DNA of 64,000 bases from Clostridia bacterium (GTDB lineage: Bacteria > Bacillota > Clostridia > Oscillospirales > Acutalibacteraceae). The notes beneath the pieces were generated by a model. It saw only the letters and a list, made by a program, of their open reading frames with translations. It had not been told where the DNA came from and made no database searches. The stretch covers positions 1-64,000 of the forward strand of contig CAAFXS010000011.1 of NCBI GenBank assembly GCA_900767025.1. The letters are read 5' to 3'. A program made the translations under genes and the position numbers. Each line of letters starts with the position of its first letter. The stretch's first letter is position 1. Below are positions 23,328-33,130 of this stretch, piece by piece.

Positions 23328-24581
23328 ATGAAAAAATATTTAAGTACATTTTTGGCATTGTTAATGGTTTTAAGCACAATGCTTGCCATGCCGGCTTTCG
23401 GCGCCGAAGCAGAAAATTCTACCGAGCTTCAGTTCAATAAGGACGGAAAGTTCAAAATTCTTATTCTGTCGGACTGCCAGGATACTGACGAGCCACAGAA
23501 AGAGACAATTGATATGATTAATTCCGCTCTTGACAAAACACAGCCGGATTTGGTTGTTTTTCTCGGTGACAATATTGCAGGCTGGTGGCAGGGCGTAGAT
23601 AAGGAAAAAACCGTTAAGGCAATACACAATATCATTGACCCTGTTGACGAAAGGGGAATTCCTTTTGCAATAGTATACGGCAATCACGACCACGAGGGAC
23701 TCTGCGATGAGAATAACCAAATGACCGAGGAGGACGCCAAGGAGCTTATGATGCAGGTTTATCAGGAATATGATACCTGCTTGGCAGTTGAGGGTGAGGA
23801 GCTGACCGGCTACGGCAACTATAACCTGCTTATCAAAAACAGCACAGGCGACAAGAATGTGTTTAACCTTTGGTTTATAGACTCAAATCCATATGCAGAG
23901 GAGGGCGGTTACGGATATGTTCAGCCTGACCAAACCGAGTATTATATTAGAAAATCCAATGAGCTTAAGGCTGAAAACGGCGGAAAGCCAATGCCGTCAC
24001 TGCTTTTTCAGCACATAATTGTGCCCGAAATCTATGATTTGCTTGAGGCTCACGACAGCAAGGTTGACGATGCGGTTAAGGGTAATTCGGTTTATGGCGA
24101 CAAATATTATACCGCAGGTGACAAAATTCTTCAGGGCGAGCTTTTGGAGGGACCCTGTCCTGCGGACACAAGGCACAGTCAGTTTGAAAGCTGGAAGCAG
24201 CAGGGCGATATTATAGGCGCATTTTTCGGCCATGACCACAACAATACCTTTTCCTATGAGCTTGACGGCATCCGACTTACTGCCGTTCCCGAAACAGGCT
24301 ATTACAGCTATGGCTTTAATCACGGAGTAAGAACAGTAACTCTTGACGAAAATGATTTAACCGCCTTTGAGAGCGATATAATTCTTTCCGACGAGCTTTT
24401 GAATTACGATGTTACACCCACAATTAAAGCAAATCACGGCTATTACGAGTATTCCATGGTGCTCAAATATGTAACAATCGGTCTTGCAGTAGGTGCTGTA
24501 ATTCTTGTGATAGTAGCAGTCATTGCAATTAGGGTCATTAAAAAGAACAAGGCAAAGATTAAAGAACTGGAAAATGAGTAA
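23328..24581 (+). CDS. Secreted, C-terminally anchored metallophosphoesterase
   Basis: This 417-residue protein has a signal peptide (about 1-26), then a calcineurin-like domain with SDCQD, LGDNIAGWW, YGNHDHEG, QHIIVPE and GHDHNNTF metal blocks. A single C-terminal membrane helix (about 383-405) and a lysine-rich cytoplasmic end follow, so the enzyme sits on the outer face. It resembles the DC-Slam/Dcr2-like phosphoesterase group. It starts 28 bases after the transglutaminase-like gene and ends with a terminator. The substrate is unknown. Confidence 0.87.
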   Translation: MKKYLSTFLALLMVLSTMLAMPAFGAEAENSTELQFNKDGKFKILILSDCQDTDEPQKETIDMINSALDKTQPDLVVFLGDNIAGWWQGVDKEKTVKAIHNIIDPVDERGIPFAIVYGNHDHEGLCDENNQMTEEDAKELMMQVYQEYDTCLAVEGEELTGYGNYNLLIKNSTGDKNVFNLWFIDSNPYAEEGGYGYVQPDQTEYYIRKSNELKAENGGKPMPSLLFQHIIVPEIYDLLEAHDSKVDDAVKGNSVYGDKYYTAGDKILQGELLEGPCPADTRHSQFESWKQQGDIIGAFFGHDHNNTFSYELDGIRLTAVPETGYYSYGFNHGVRTVTLDENDLTAFESDIILSDELLNYDVTPTIKANHGYYEYSMVLKYVTIGLAVGAVILVIVAVIAIRVIKKNKAKIKELENE

Positions 24582-24588
24582 CAAAAGC

Positions 24589-24619
24589 ACCGCCTGTTTT
24601 ATTGCAGGCGGTATTTTTT
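24589..24619 (+). terminator. Intrinsic terminator
   Basis: Perfect eight-base arms 24589-24596 and 24605-24612 with an eight-base loop are followed by six Ts. Confidence 0.9.
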
Positions 24620-24693
24620 CGGTGATTTTGCAATATATTTTATTGAAATGCATTTAAAATATAAAAATAATTGTTAAAATTATTAACAAAGCA

Positions 24694-24722
24694 TTGACGA
24701 ATGTTTAAAATTATTATACAAT
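24694..24722 (+). promoter_or_regulatory. Promoter of the EF-G-like gene
   Basis: TTGACG (24694-24699) and TACAAT (24717-24722) are 17 bases apart, 34 bases before the ATG. Confidence 0.65.
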
Positions 24723-24756
24723 ATGCACAAAGAACACTTTAAAGAAGGTAATTTTT

Positions 24757-26805
24757 ATGAGTAATTATGCGGAAAATGTAAGAAATATAACCATTGTCGG
24801 CCATGCGTCAAAGGGTAAAACCACCCTTTGCGAAGCACTTTTAAATATTGCAGGTGCAACCGAAAGACAGGGCAAGGTTGCCGACGGCAACACTGTTTGC
24901 GATTTTGACGCCGAGGAGAAAAAGCGTAAGGTCAGCATTAACAGTGCCGTTGCATCAATTCAGTACAAGGGTAAAAATATCAACTTTATTGATACTCCGG
25001 GCCTGTTTGATTTTGCAATGGGCGGTGCCGAGGGCATCCGTGCCGCAGATACGGCAATTGTTGTTGTGTCCGCCCGTTCAGGTCTTGCCGTAGGTGCAGA
25101 AAAAGCATTCAAAAATGCAGGCTCAAGGGGTCTTTCAAGGATTTTTGTTGCAACAAAGATGGACGATACAAGGGCTGATTTTTACAAGAGCTTTAATGGT
25201 ATTGTTGCCAAGTTCGGCACACAGGTTTGCCCGATAGTTGTTCCTGTTCTTTCAGCAGGTCAGGTTCGTTCATATTACAATATGATTGAGGATAAGGCTT
25301 ATGTTTACGAAAACGGCGGCAAGCGCGAGGTAACTCCCGAGCCTGCCGATGTTCCCAGATTTGAGGCTGTTAAGGCAGTGTTTGCCGAGGCAGTTGCCTC
25401 CACCGACGAAGAGCTTATGGAAAAATACTTCGAGGGCGAGGAGCTTACCACCCAGGAAAAAATCAAGGGCGTAAAGCTTGGTATGGCAGACGGCTCGATT
25501 ATTCCCGTATTTGCCCTTTCGGGTCTTGAGGGAACAGCCTGTGATATGCTCCTTGATTTTATCGCAGATGTGTGCCCTGCACCCAAGAGTGAGTATGCCA
25601 TTGACGGTAAGGGCGAGCCTGTGGAGCTTACTCCTGACGAAAAAGGTCCTCTTGCGGCTATCTGCTTTAAAACCGTTTCCGACGCATTTGTTGGTAAGCT
25701 GAATTTCTTTAAGGTTGTCAGCGGTAAGATTACACCGTCAACCGTTCCTTACAATGCAAGTACAGGCAAAGAGGAAAAAATGGGCAAGATTGTTAAGGTG
25801 TTCGGTGCAAAGCAGACTGACGCGTCAGAGCTTAAAGCAGGGGACATCGGTGCAATCACAAAGCTTTCCGGCTTCTATACAGGTGACACTATGTGCACCG
25901 CAGACAATATTGTTAAGCTTGACGGCGTTGCAGTTCCCACTCCTACATATAAAATGGCTATTAAAGCGGTTGCCAAGGGCGAGGAGGAAAAAATTGCCGC
26001 AGGTCTTGCAAGGCTTTGCGAGGAAGACCCGTCAATTAAGTTCTATCAAAACAGCGAGACCCGTCAGCAGATTATTGCAGGCCTTGGTGAGCAGCAGCTT
26101 GAGGTTGCAACCTCAAGGCTGAAGGATAAATTCGGCGTAAGCTCCGTTCTTGAAACACCAAAGGTAGCTTACAGGGAAACCATTACCAAAAAAGTCTCCG
26201 CACAGGGCAGACATAAAAAACAGAGCGGCGGTCACGGTCAGTTCGGTGATGTATTCATTGAGTTTGAGCCTTATGATACCGAAAAGCTTGTTTTTGCCGA
26301 AAGAGTAGTAGGCGGTTCCGTTCCTAAAAACTTCTTCCCGGCAGTTGAAAAGGGTCTTAATGAGTGTATGGAATCAGGCGTTCTTGCAGGCTATCCTATG
26401 GTTGGTATTAAGGCAACCCTTTATGACGGCTCTTATCACCCTGTTGACTCAAGTGAAATGAGCTTTAAAATGGCTGCAAGCCTTGCTTTCAAGGAGGGCG
26501 TTACCAATGCAATGCCTGTTCTCCTTGAGCCTATCGTTACCCTTAAGGCAACAGTGAATGACGATGCAATGGGTGATGTTATCGGCGATATTAACAGAAG
26601 ACGAGGCAGAGTTCTCGGTATGTCACCGGCAGGGGACGGATATCAGGAAATTATAGCCGAGGTTCCCGACGGCGAAATGACCACCTTCTCCACCTCAATG
26701 CGCCAGATAACTCAAGGCAGAGGCTCTTTTGTTACAGAGTTTGCAAGGTATGACAGAGCACCGGAGCATATTGCTCAAAAGGTCATTGCCGAAAACAGTA
26801 AATAA
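24757..26805 (+). CDS. EF-G-like translation GTPase paralogue with divergent G motifs
   Basis: This 682-residue protein has all EF-G domains, including the late SGGHGQFGDV loop of domain IV. Its G domain differs from canonical EF-G: G1 is GHASKGKTT (15-23), G3 is DTPGLFDF (79-86) with Leu83 where EF-G has the catalytic histidine, and G4 is TKMD (133-136) rather than NKMD. Switch I reads EEKKRKVSI instead of the usual EKERGITI. This matches the EF-G-like group found beside a normal fusA in many Firmicutes; no fusA or ribosomal partners are near it here. It may act in ribosome recycling or stress rather than as the main translocase. Confidence 0.87.
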   Translation: MSNYAENVRNITIVGHASKGKTTLCEALLNIAGATERQGKVADGNTVCDFDAEEKKRKVSINSAVASIQYKGKNINFIDTPGLFDFAMGGAEGIRAADTAIVVVSARSGLAVGAEKAFKNAGSRGLSRIFVATKMDDTRADFYKSFNGIVAKFGTQVCPIVVPVLSAGQVRSYYNMIEDKAYVYENGGKREVTPEPADVPRFEAVKAVFAEAVASTDEELMEKYFEGEELTTQEKIKGVKLGMADGSIIPVFALSGLEGTACDMLLDFIADVCPAPKSEYAIDGKGEPVELTPDEKGPLAAICFKTVSDAFVGKLNFFKVVSGKITPSTVPYNASTGKEEKMGKIVKVFGAKQTDASELKAGDIGAITKLSGFYTGDTMCTADNIVKLDGVAVPTPTYKMAIKAVAKGEEEKIAAGLARLCEEDPSIKFYQNSETRQQIIAGLGEQQLEVATSRLKDKFGVSSVLETPKVAYRETITKKVSAQGRHKKQSGGHGQFGDVFIEFEPYDTEKLVFAERVVGGSVPKNFFPAVEKGLNECMESGVLAGYPMVGIKATLYDGSYHPVDSSEMSFKMAASLAFKEGVTNAMPVLLEPIVTLKATVNDDAMGDVIGDINRRRGRVLGMSPAGDGYQEIIAEVPDGEMTTFSTSMRQITQGRGSFVTEFARYDRAPEHIAQKVIAENSK

Positions 26806-26812
26806 AATTTTA

Positions 26813-26839
26813 AAAGAGCAGGGATTTTCCTTGCTCTTT
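26813..26839 (+). terminator. Weak terminator-like hairpin
   Basis: Arms 26813-26820 and 26832-26839 pair, but no T-run follows. Read-through into the symporter gene is likely. Confidence 0.4.
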
Positions 26840-26859
26840 ACTATATCGGGAGGTGCGTT

Positions 26860-28320
26860 ATGGCAGGTGCTTTAACGAAGAAAAAGAAGGTAGGCTACGC
26901 CTTTGGTATTTTTACCGAGTCGTTGCTCTATAATATGTTTTATACATATTACCTAACCTTTTTGGTTGAGATTGTGGGTATTCAGGCGAAATTTGCATCA
27001 ATCGTAATTTTCATTTCAATTGCCTGGGATGCAGTTACAGACCCTATTATCGGCAATTATACCGACAGGGGCGGAGTGGATAAGCGCAGGGTTATGAAAA
27101 TGTCAATACTGCCCTTGGCGGCTGTGTTCATCGTTGCCTGGACAACCATAGGCACAGGGCTTACAAGCCAAACGGCAAAGGTAATACTTTATACCCTTAT
27201 TTCAATGTGCATTTGGGTTTTCTATACAATGTATACAATTCCGTACTATGCGGTTGTTGCGGAGCTTACGGAGGATTACGACGAAAGAACACAGATTCGT
27301 TCCCTTGCATCACTCCTTAACGCAGGTGCAGTTGGTCTCGGCAATGTTCTGCCGGCGCTTGTACCCACCGTGGCTATCCTTTTGGGCAAAAGATTTGCAG
27401 GCAATGCTTATGCTGTAATTGCCGCACTTATCAGTATTCTTGCAGTAATTCTCGGCTTTGTTTGTGTTAAATCATTAGAGGGTGTTTATACTCCAAAGCC
27501 TGTTAATAACAATTCCGCCGGAATGTCGGTTAAGGACACATTTAAAACCTTCGGCGAAATTTTAAGGCTTAAGCCTGCAAAATTCTTTTTGGCTTTCGTT
27601 TTCTTTTTCCTTACCGGCTCGTCAATGATTCAGTCCAATTTAACATATATGGTTGTGGACTGCATCGGTATGGATTACGACACGGGAATTGTTTATGTAA
27701 TCATTTCAATGGTTCTTTCAATGGCAGTGGTTGTGCCGATTGTTGAAAAGGTGGCAGAGATTAAGGACAGACGCTTTGCCTGTATCACATTTTTATCAAT
27801 AACCGTTGCAGGCGAAATTATCGTTAAACTAATCGGCCTTGATGCAACAGTGGGCGGATTTAAAATAATGACCGTTATCTGCGCCGTTCTTTTGGGCATG
27901 GGTGCAGGAACATTTTGGACCTTCTTCTATTCAATGGGTTATGATTTGGTGGAGCTTGACGAGCTTAAATCAGGTCAGCGCAGGGAGTCAATTATCACCG
28001 CACTGCCACAGCTTATTCAAAAATTCGGCTCGGCATTCGGTATCCTTATGGCAGGTCAGCTCCTATCCGCATACGGCTACGATTCCTCACAGGATACAGC
28101 AGGTCAGGAGTCGCTTATTAAGGTTGTAACCGACCCTCATATTGTGGGCGGAATGGAAAATATTTCAACGGTTATCCCTGCGGCGTTTATTGCCCTGTCG
28201 GTAATTGCCCTTATTTTCTATCCTATGACAAGGAAAAATGTTTCAAGGCTTATGGAGGCTTTGAACAAAAAAAGAAACGGCGAAAAATATTCCACAACCG
28301 GCCTTGAAAAGCTGTTGTAA
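26860..28320 (+). CDS. GPH-family sugar:cation symporter
   Basis: This 486-residue protein has about 12 membrane segments, with GYAFGIFTESLLYNMFYTYY at the start and AWDAVTDPIIGNYTDR, the GPH signature. It likely imports an oligosaccharide used by the following glycosidase locus. The ribosome binding site GGGAGGTG is strong. A perfect 15-base-pair terminator separates it from tetR, so it is transcribed separately, perhaps by read-through from the EF-G-like gene. Confidence 0.9.
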   Translation: MAGALTKKKKVGYAFGIFTESLLYNMFYTYYLTFLVEIVGIQAKFASIVIFISIAWDAVTDPIIGNYTDRGGVDKRRVMKMSILPLAAVFIVAWTTIGTGLTSQTAKVILYTLISMCIWVFYTMYTIPYYAVVAELTEDYDERTQIRSLASLLNAGAVGLGNVLPALVPTVAILLGKRFAGNAYAVIAALISILAVILGFVCVKSLEGVYTPKPVNNNSAGMSVKDTFKTFGEILRLKPAKFFLAFVFFFLTGSSMIQSNLTYMVVDCIGMDYDTGIVYVIISMVLSMAVVVPIVEKVAEIKDRRFACITFLSITVAGEIIVKLIGLDATVGGFKIMTVICAVLLGMGAGTFWTFFYSMGYDLVELDELKSGQRRESIITALPQLIQKFGSAFGILMAGQLLSAYGYDSSQDTAGQESLIKVVTDPHIVGGMENISTVIPAAFIALSVIALIFYPMTRKNVSRLMEALNKKRNGEKYSTTGLEKLL

Positions 28321-28329
28321 CATTTGTCA

Positions 28330-28370
28330 AAAATACGGTGCAGCTTTACTGACAGGCTGCACCGTATTTT
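28330..28370. terminator. Perfect 15-pair terminator
   Basis: Arms 28330-28344 and 28356-28370 are fully complementary with an 11-base loop and A- and T-rich flanks. Confidence 0.85.
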
Positions 28371-28394
28371 AGTGTCTATAATCGCAAAACTGCG

Positions 28395-28423
28395 TTGACA
28401 AAAGTTTACAATACAGATATAAT
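28395..28423 (+). promoter_or_regulatory. Consensus promoter of the tetR-glycosidase operon
   Basis: TTGACA (28395-28400) and TATAAT (28418-28423) are 17 bases apart, a full consensus promoter. Such strength fits a repressor-controlled operon. Confidence 0.9.
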
Positions 28424-28427
28424 ATTG

Positions 28428-28443
28428 TTGACTGTGCGGTCAA
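28428..28443. promoter_or_regulatory. Likely TetR-type operator
   Basis: The 16-base palindrome TTGACTGTGCGGTCAA (arms TTGAC/GTCAA) lies exactly at the predicted transcription start. Its GAC...GTC form resembles many TetR-family operators, and the regulator gene follows directly, suggesting autoregulation. Confidence 0.65.
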
Positions 28444-28487
28444 AAAAGTTAATTTGTACTTTGCTGGTTATGAAAGGCACGGTAAAT

Positions 28488-29084
28488 ATGAAAAAAACAC
28501 TTAAAACTGAAATGACAAAACGAAAAATTCTTGACGCCGCAGTTGAAGAATTCGGCACCTACGGCTATGACGGTGCAACGGTTAATCAGATTTGCCAAAA
28601 GCACGGTATTTCAAAAGGGCTTATTTACCATAATTTTGAAAACAAGGACGATCTTTACCTTGCCTGTGTTGAAGAGGCTGTAAACGGCTTTATATCGTTT
28701 ATGCAGGGTAAAAGCTTTGCCTCGGATTTCAAATATTATATGCAGGAAAGGTACAGCTTTTTTGAAAAAAATCCATGCTTCAGCCGTCTTATTTTTGATT
28801 TTTTGTTAACGGATAACAAAGCCTTTGCGGAAAAAATCAGGCAGGTCAAGGATAAATATGACAATTTTAACAGGGATATTTATTTGTCTGCCATTGACAC
28901 TCTTAAGCTGAGAAAGGGAGTTACCCGCGGGGACGCACTGGACTATTACACCCTGCTCCAAAATATGCTTAACAGCTACCTGAGCACCGGTAAGGCAGGG
29001 GCAGAAAATATAATTGAAAATCACGAAAAAAATCTTGAAACCATACTTGATTTTATGCTTTACGGCATTGCACGAGAGGATTAA
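28488..29084 (+). CDS. TetR/AcrR-family transcriptional regulator
   Basis: This 198-residue protein has an N-terminal helix-turn-helix with RKILDAAVEEFGTYGYDGATV and HGISKGLIYHNFENKDDLYLA, diagnostic of TetR proteins. The C-terminal ligand domain is unassigned. Upstream in-frame starts (28395, 28470) lie in the promoter or lack a ribosome binding site, so ATG 28488 after AAAGG is chosen. It is the first gene of the operon and probably represses it through the palindrome at 28428-28443, with a sugar or glycan breakdown product as inducer (inference). Confidence 0.9.
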   Translation: MKKTLKTEMTKRKILDAAVEEFGTYGYDGATVNQICQKHGISKGLIYHNFENKDDLYLACVEEAVNGFISFMQGKSFASDFKYYMQERYSFFEKNPCFSRLIFDFLLTDNKAFAEKIRQVKDKYDNFNRDIYLSAIDTLKLRKGVTRGDALDYYTLLQNMLNSYLSTGKAGAENIIENHEKNLETILDFMLYGIARED

Positions 29085-29086
29085 TA

Positions 29087-31129
29087 ATGAAAAAATTAAT
29101 TGTTGTTTCCAAAACCCATCTTGATTTGGGTTTTACCGATTATGCAGAGGTTATTCACCGCAAATATCTTGAAGAATTTATTCCTCAGGCGGTTGAACTT
29201 GCCGAAAAGGTTAATACCGCCGAAAATAAAAATTTCATCTGGACAACGGGCTCTTGGTTAATCAAGGAGGCTCTTGAAAATTCAGATGCCGATAAAAAAG
29301 CAAGCTTAATACAGGCCTTGAAGGATGGAAATATTGTGCCTCATGCACTGCCTTTTACCACCCATTCCGAGCTTTTTGACAGTGACACCTTTGATTTCGG
29401 CTTGTCAATTGTTGACGGAATTGATGAAATCAGAGGCGTAAAAACCGTTTCTGCAAAAATGACGGATGTTCCCGGTCACACAAAGGCGATTGTTCCGCTT
29501 TTGGCAAAGCACGGCGTTAAGCTTTTACACATAGGGGTTAACGGCGTTTCCGCAGTGCCGGAGGTTCCGGAGTGCTTTTTGTGGAAATGCGGTGACGCCG
29601 AGGTAGTTGTTGTTTATTCAGGCGATTACGGCGGAGCCTTCAAAAGTGATTTGGTTGACGAGGTGCTCTATTTTGACCATACTCTTGACAACCACGGTGC
29701 ACCTTCACCTGAAAAGGTAATGGCAAAGCTTTCATCAATCAGGAAGGAATATCCGGGCTACCGGGTGTGCGCAGGTACCCTTGACGAGTTTGCACAGGTA
29801 ATGTGGGCGGTTAAAGATAAGCTGCCTGTTTACGAGGGCGAAATCGGTGATACCTGGATTCACGGCAGTGCCGCAGACCCATATAAATCCGCGTCACTCA
29901 GGGAGCTTATGAGCCTGAAAATGCAGTGGCTTGCCGACGGCACTATGACCAAAGACAGTAAGGAATACAAGGATTTTTCCGACGCTCTTTTGTGCATAGG
30001 CGAGCACACCTGCGGTATGGATGCAAAAACCTTTTTCGGCGATTATGAAAATTATCTTAAAGCTGATTTCCAAAAGGCAAGGAAAAGGGATAAGATAGTT
30101 ATCAGACATCCGTTTAGGGATTTCCCTCATAACTTTTATAATGCAGCTACTGCCCGAGCAAATAAGGATAAACACCGTTCCTACAGCACCATTGAAAAAA
30201 GCTGGCAGGAGCAGAGAGGTTATATTGACAAAGCAGTTAACAGCCTGTCAGCCTCTCACAAGGCACAGGCTCAGCAGGCTCTCCTAAGCCTCAGACCCGA
30301 TAAACCTGTTATTATTTCCGATGAAAAGGCATACACCGAACCTGTTAAGCTTTCCGATTATGTGTTTGAGCTTAACGATTACGGCGGAATAGGCAGCCTC
30401 ACATATAAAGAACAGGAAATTATACATAAGAATAATAATCCTTTGATTGAATACCGTTCCTACACAAGCCGTGATTATGATTATTGGTTTACTCACTACG
30501 CCCGTAATATGGTAAGAAACGGCGGATGGGGATATCCCGATTTCGGTCGACCGCTTTTGAAATATGCTGACGGTAAGTACCCGGCAGGCAGATTTTTTTA
30601 TAAGACAGAAAGTGCTTTTGTTAAGGCAGAGCCTGACTGTGTACGCGTTATAGCTAACCTTAAATGCGATAAGGTCCTTTGCGAAACGCTGGGCGCACCA
30701 AGGGATATTCAGGTGATTTATACCCTCGGTCAGCAGGGACTTGATTTTGATGTGTCTTGGTTCGGAAAGGACGCAAGCCGCCTTACCGAAGCAATTTTCC
30801 TGCATCTTTACCCGGCAGGTGATTTTACTACCGTCAAAATGGGTGAGGAGATTGATTACAGAACAACGGCATCAATGGGTGGAAGAAATCTTCATGCAGT
30901 TGAAAAATGCCTGCTTAAAAACGGCGAAGGCACCTTTGAGCTTTATAACTGCCACTCACCGCTTATTTCACCGGGTCAGGGCAAAATACTTGAATACGAT
31001 AACAAAATCGAAAGCATTGAAAAAGACGGAATTTCATATGTTCTCTGCAATAATGTGTGGGGAACGAATTTCCCGCTGTGGTATGAGGATAACGCCCGCT
31101 TTGCTTTTCGTATAAGGAGAAAGGAATAG
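29087..31129 (+). CDS. GH38-like glycosidase, DUF5054 type
   Basis: This 680-residue protein begins SKTHLDLGFTDYAEV. The H11-x-D13 pair followed by GFTD copies the zinc-binding entry motif of GH38/GH57-type barrels. Asp127 in KMTDVPGHTKAIVPLLAKHG sits where GH38 enzymes carry the nucleophile (DxFGxxxxxPxxL). It resembles proteins annotated as DUF5054, which lack a proven activity. There is no signal peptide, so it is cytoplasmic. It starts two bases after the tetR stop and is followed by two more hydrolase genes. A role in removing a sugar from imported glycan is inferred; the substrate is open. Confidence 0.78.
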   Translation: MKKLIVVSKTHLDLGFTDYAEVIHRKYLEEFIPQAVELAEKVNTAENKNFIWTTGSWLIKEALENSDADKKASLIQALKDGNIVPHALPFTTHSELFDSDTFDFGLSIVDGIDEIRGVKTVSAKMTDVPGHTKAIVPLLAKHGVKLLHIGVNGVSAVPEVPECFLWKCGDAEVVVVYSGDYGGAFKSDLVDEVLYFDHTLDNHGAPSPEKVMAKLSSIRKEYPGYRVCAGTLDEFAQVMWAVKDKLPVYEGEIGDTWIHGSAADPYKSASLRELMSLKMQWLADGTMTKDSKEYKDFSDALLCIGEHTCGMDAKTFFGDYENYLKADFQKARKRDKIVIRHPFRDFPHNFYNAATARANKDKHRSYSTIEKSWQEQRGYIDKAVNSLSASHKAQAQQALLSLRPDKPVIISDEKAYTEPVKLSDYVFELNDYGGIGSLTYKEQEIIHKNNNPLIEYRSYTSRDYDYWFTHYARNMVRNGGWGYPDFGRPLLKYADGKYPAGRFFYKTESAFVKAEPDCVRVIANLKCDKVLCETLGAPRDIQVIYTLGQQGLDFDVSWFGKDASRLTEAIFLHLYPAGDFTTVKMGEEIDYRTTASMGGRNLHAVEKCLLKNGEGTFELYNCHSPLISPGQGKILEYDNKIESIEKDGISYVLCNNVWGTNFPLWYEDNARFAFRIRRKE

Positions 31130-31131
31130 CA

Positions 31132-33105
31132 GTGAAGATTATTTATAAAAAACCGCTTATTTTTCCGCTTTGGGCAGTGTTTAAAAATAAGGACGCAGGG
31201 AAAAGGTTTTACACCCTTTCCCACAACGGCGTGTGCTTTGACACGGACAGTGCATCACTTCCTCATTTCAACCATATTGAAATGACGGGCTTTCAGGCCT
31301 CGTCAATAATCAGCTATAAGGTCGGTAGTAACAGAAGGCTGAAGCTTCATATGTTTTGCGTTTATCCGCAAATCAGGGTTATACCAAATGAAACCCGCGG
31401 CGGACTTACATATAAGTTTGATAATGTTAAGGTGAAGGTTGACGGAGCTGTGAATACTGTTGAAAAAATATTTTTCGACGGTGTGTTATCTGTAGTTGAA
31501 CAGGCTGACGGCGTTCAAATTATTCACCATTTCTCTACTGCAAGGGACAAAAAGGCTCTTGTTGAAAAAATTGAGATTATCAATAACTCCCAAAAAGCAA
31601 GGTCTGTTACGGTGAAAAACCTCAAGCCTCAGCACTGCGTAAATAAACGGTATCTTGTTAAGGACAGTAATCAAATGCTTTACACAAGCGTTTATACTGA
31701 TTTTAACGGTGCCTGTATCAATGGCAAAAAAATCGGATTTACCATTAATCCGGGAGAGAAAAAGTCTGTTTTTGCCGTTTACGGTGTTGAAGGGCTTTCA
31801 CTGAAGCAGGCACAGGAGCAGATGCAAAAACGCGCTGATTTCATATCCCGGCTTGATAGTAAGCTGAAAATTACCACACCCGACAACACCATTAACCGTA
31901 TGCTTGAATTCTGCAAAATCAGAGCCTGTGAAAGTATTTTTGAAACCAAGAACGGCTTGATGCATTCGCCGGGCGGAGGGAATTTTTACGGTGCTTTGTG
32001 GACCAACGACCAGTGCGAATATGCCAATCCTCTGTTTGCCTATATGGGCTACAAGGAGGGTAAGGAGCAAAGCGTTAATTGCTACCGCCTGTATTCAAAA
32101 TTTGCCCGAACCGACAAGGCAATTCCCACAAGCATTATTGCCTGCGGTGACGGAATATGGAACGGTGCAGGTGACAGGGGCGACAGCTCTATGTATCTTT
32201 ACGGACTCAGCCGTTATCTTTTAAGCACAGGTGATAGAGCACTTGCCGAGGAATTTTTACCTTCAATTAATAAGGCAAGCGAATATGTAATAAGCAATAT
32301 AACCGATGACGATATTGTTAAAAGCGACAGCGACGAGCTGGAAAACAGATTTGAAAGCGGAAAGGCAAATCTTTCAACCTCTGTAATAACATATGATGCG
32401 TTTATTTCTCTGTCATATCTGTTCAGCGAGCTGGGTGATGAAAAGCAGTCGCAGAGCTTTCTTTCCCTTGCGGAAAGAATTAAGGGCGGAATAGAAAAGT
32501 ATTTCGGTGCAAATGTAGAGGGCTATGACACCTACCGCTACTGTGCAGAGGAAAGTCGCCTGCGTTCCTGGATTTGCCTGCCCCTTACCGTGGGAATAGA
32601 GGAAAGAAAGGACGCAACCGTTAAGGCTCTGCTTTCGGATAAGCTCAGCAAAAACGGAGCCGTGCTCACAAGAAGCGGAGAAAAAACATATTGGGACCGC
32701 TCGGCACTGTATGCAATGCGAGGACTGTTTTACTGCGGTGAGACAGAGCCTGCTTACAAAATGCTGATGAATTATACTGCCGAAAGGCTTTTAGGTTGTC
32801 ATCCTCCGTATCCTGTGGAGGCTTTTCCCGAGGGCAATTCAGCCCAGCTCTCTGCCGAGAGTGCGCTTTATTTGAGGATATTTACCGAGGGCGTTTTGGG
32901 TTACCGTCCCATTGGCTTTTCATCCTTTGAAATTAAGCCTAATCTGCCTGATGAGTGGGAAGGTATAAGTCTTGACGGTATGGAGCTTTTTGGTAAAGTC
33001 TTCAGCATTTCCGTTAAAAACGGCGAAAGCTATACCATTACCGTTAACGGCGAAAGCATCAAAATAGCTAAGGGTGAAAGATATATTTTCAGTTCAAAAA
33101 ATTAA
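31132..33105 (+). CDS. Six-hairpin (alpha/alpha)6 glycosidase-like protein
   Basis: This 657-residue protein has a beta-rich N-terminal third (to about 245), then an (alpha/alpha)6-barrel region with FYGALWTNDQCEYANPLFAYM, and a small beta end (about 600-657). This is the layout of GH78/GH63/GH15-like enzymes. The WTNDQCEY acid pair and the later EAFPEGNSAQLSAES are candidate active-site stretches. I cannot place it in a numbered family. The start is GTG, six bases after AAAGGA and two bases after the previous stop, so it is tightly coupled. No signal peptide is present. Confidence 0.7.
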   Translation: MKIIYKKPLIFPLWAVFKNKDAGKRFYTLSHNGVCFDTDSASLPHFNHIEMTGFQASSIISYKVGSNRRLKLHMFCVYPQIRVIPNETRGGLTYKFDNVKVKVDGAVNTVEKIFFDGVLSVVEQADGVQIIHHFSTARDKKALVEKIEIINNSQKARSVTVKNLKPQHCVNKRYLVKDSNQMLYTSVYTDFNGACINGKKIGFTINPGEKKSVFAVYGVEGLSLKQAQEQMQKRADFISRLDSKLKITTPDNTINRMLEFCKIRACESIFETKNGLMHSPGGGNFYGALWTNDQCEYANPLFAYMGYKEGKEQSVNCYRLYSKFARTDKAIPTSIIACGDGIWNGAGDRGDSSMYLYGLSRYLLSTGDRALAEEFLPSINKASEYVISNITDDDIVKSDSDELENRFESGKANLSTSVITYDAFISLSYLFSELGDEKQSQSFLSLAERIKGGIEKYFGANVEGYDTYRYCAEESRLRSWICLPLTVGIEERKDATVKALLSDKLSKNGAVLTRSGEKTYWDRSALYAMRGLFYCGETEPAYKMLMNYTAERLLGCHPPYPVEAFPEGNSAQLSAESALYLRIFTEGVLGYRPIGFSSFEIKPNLPDEWEGISLDGMELFGKVFSISVKNGESYTITVNGESIKIAKGERYIFSSKN

Positions 33106-33130
33106 GCACTGACTTAAAGGAGATAATTTT

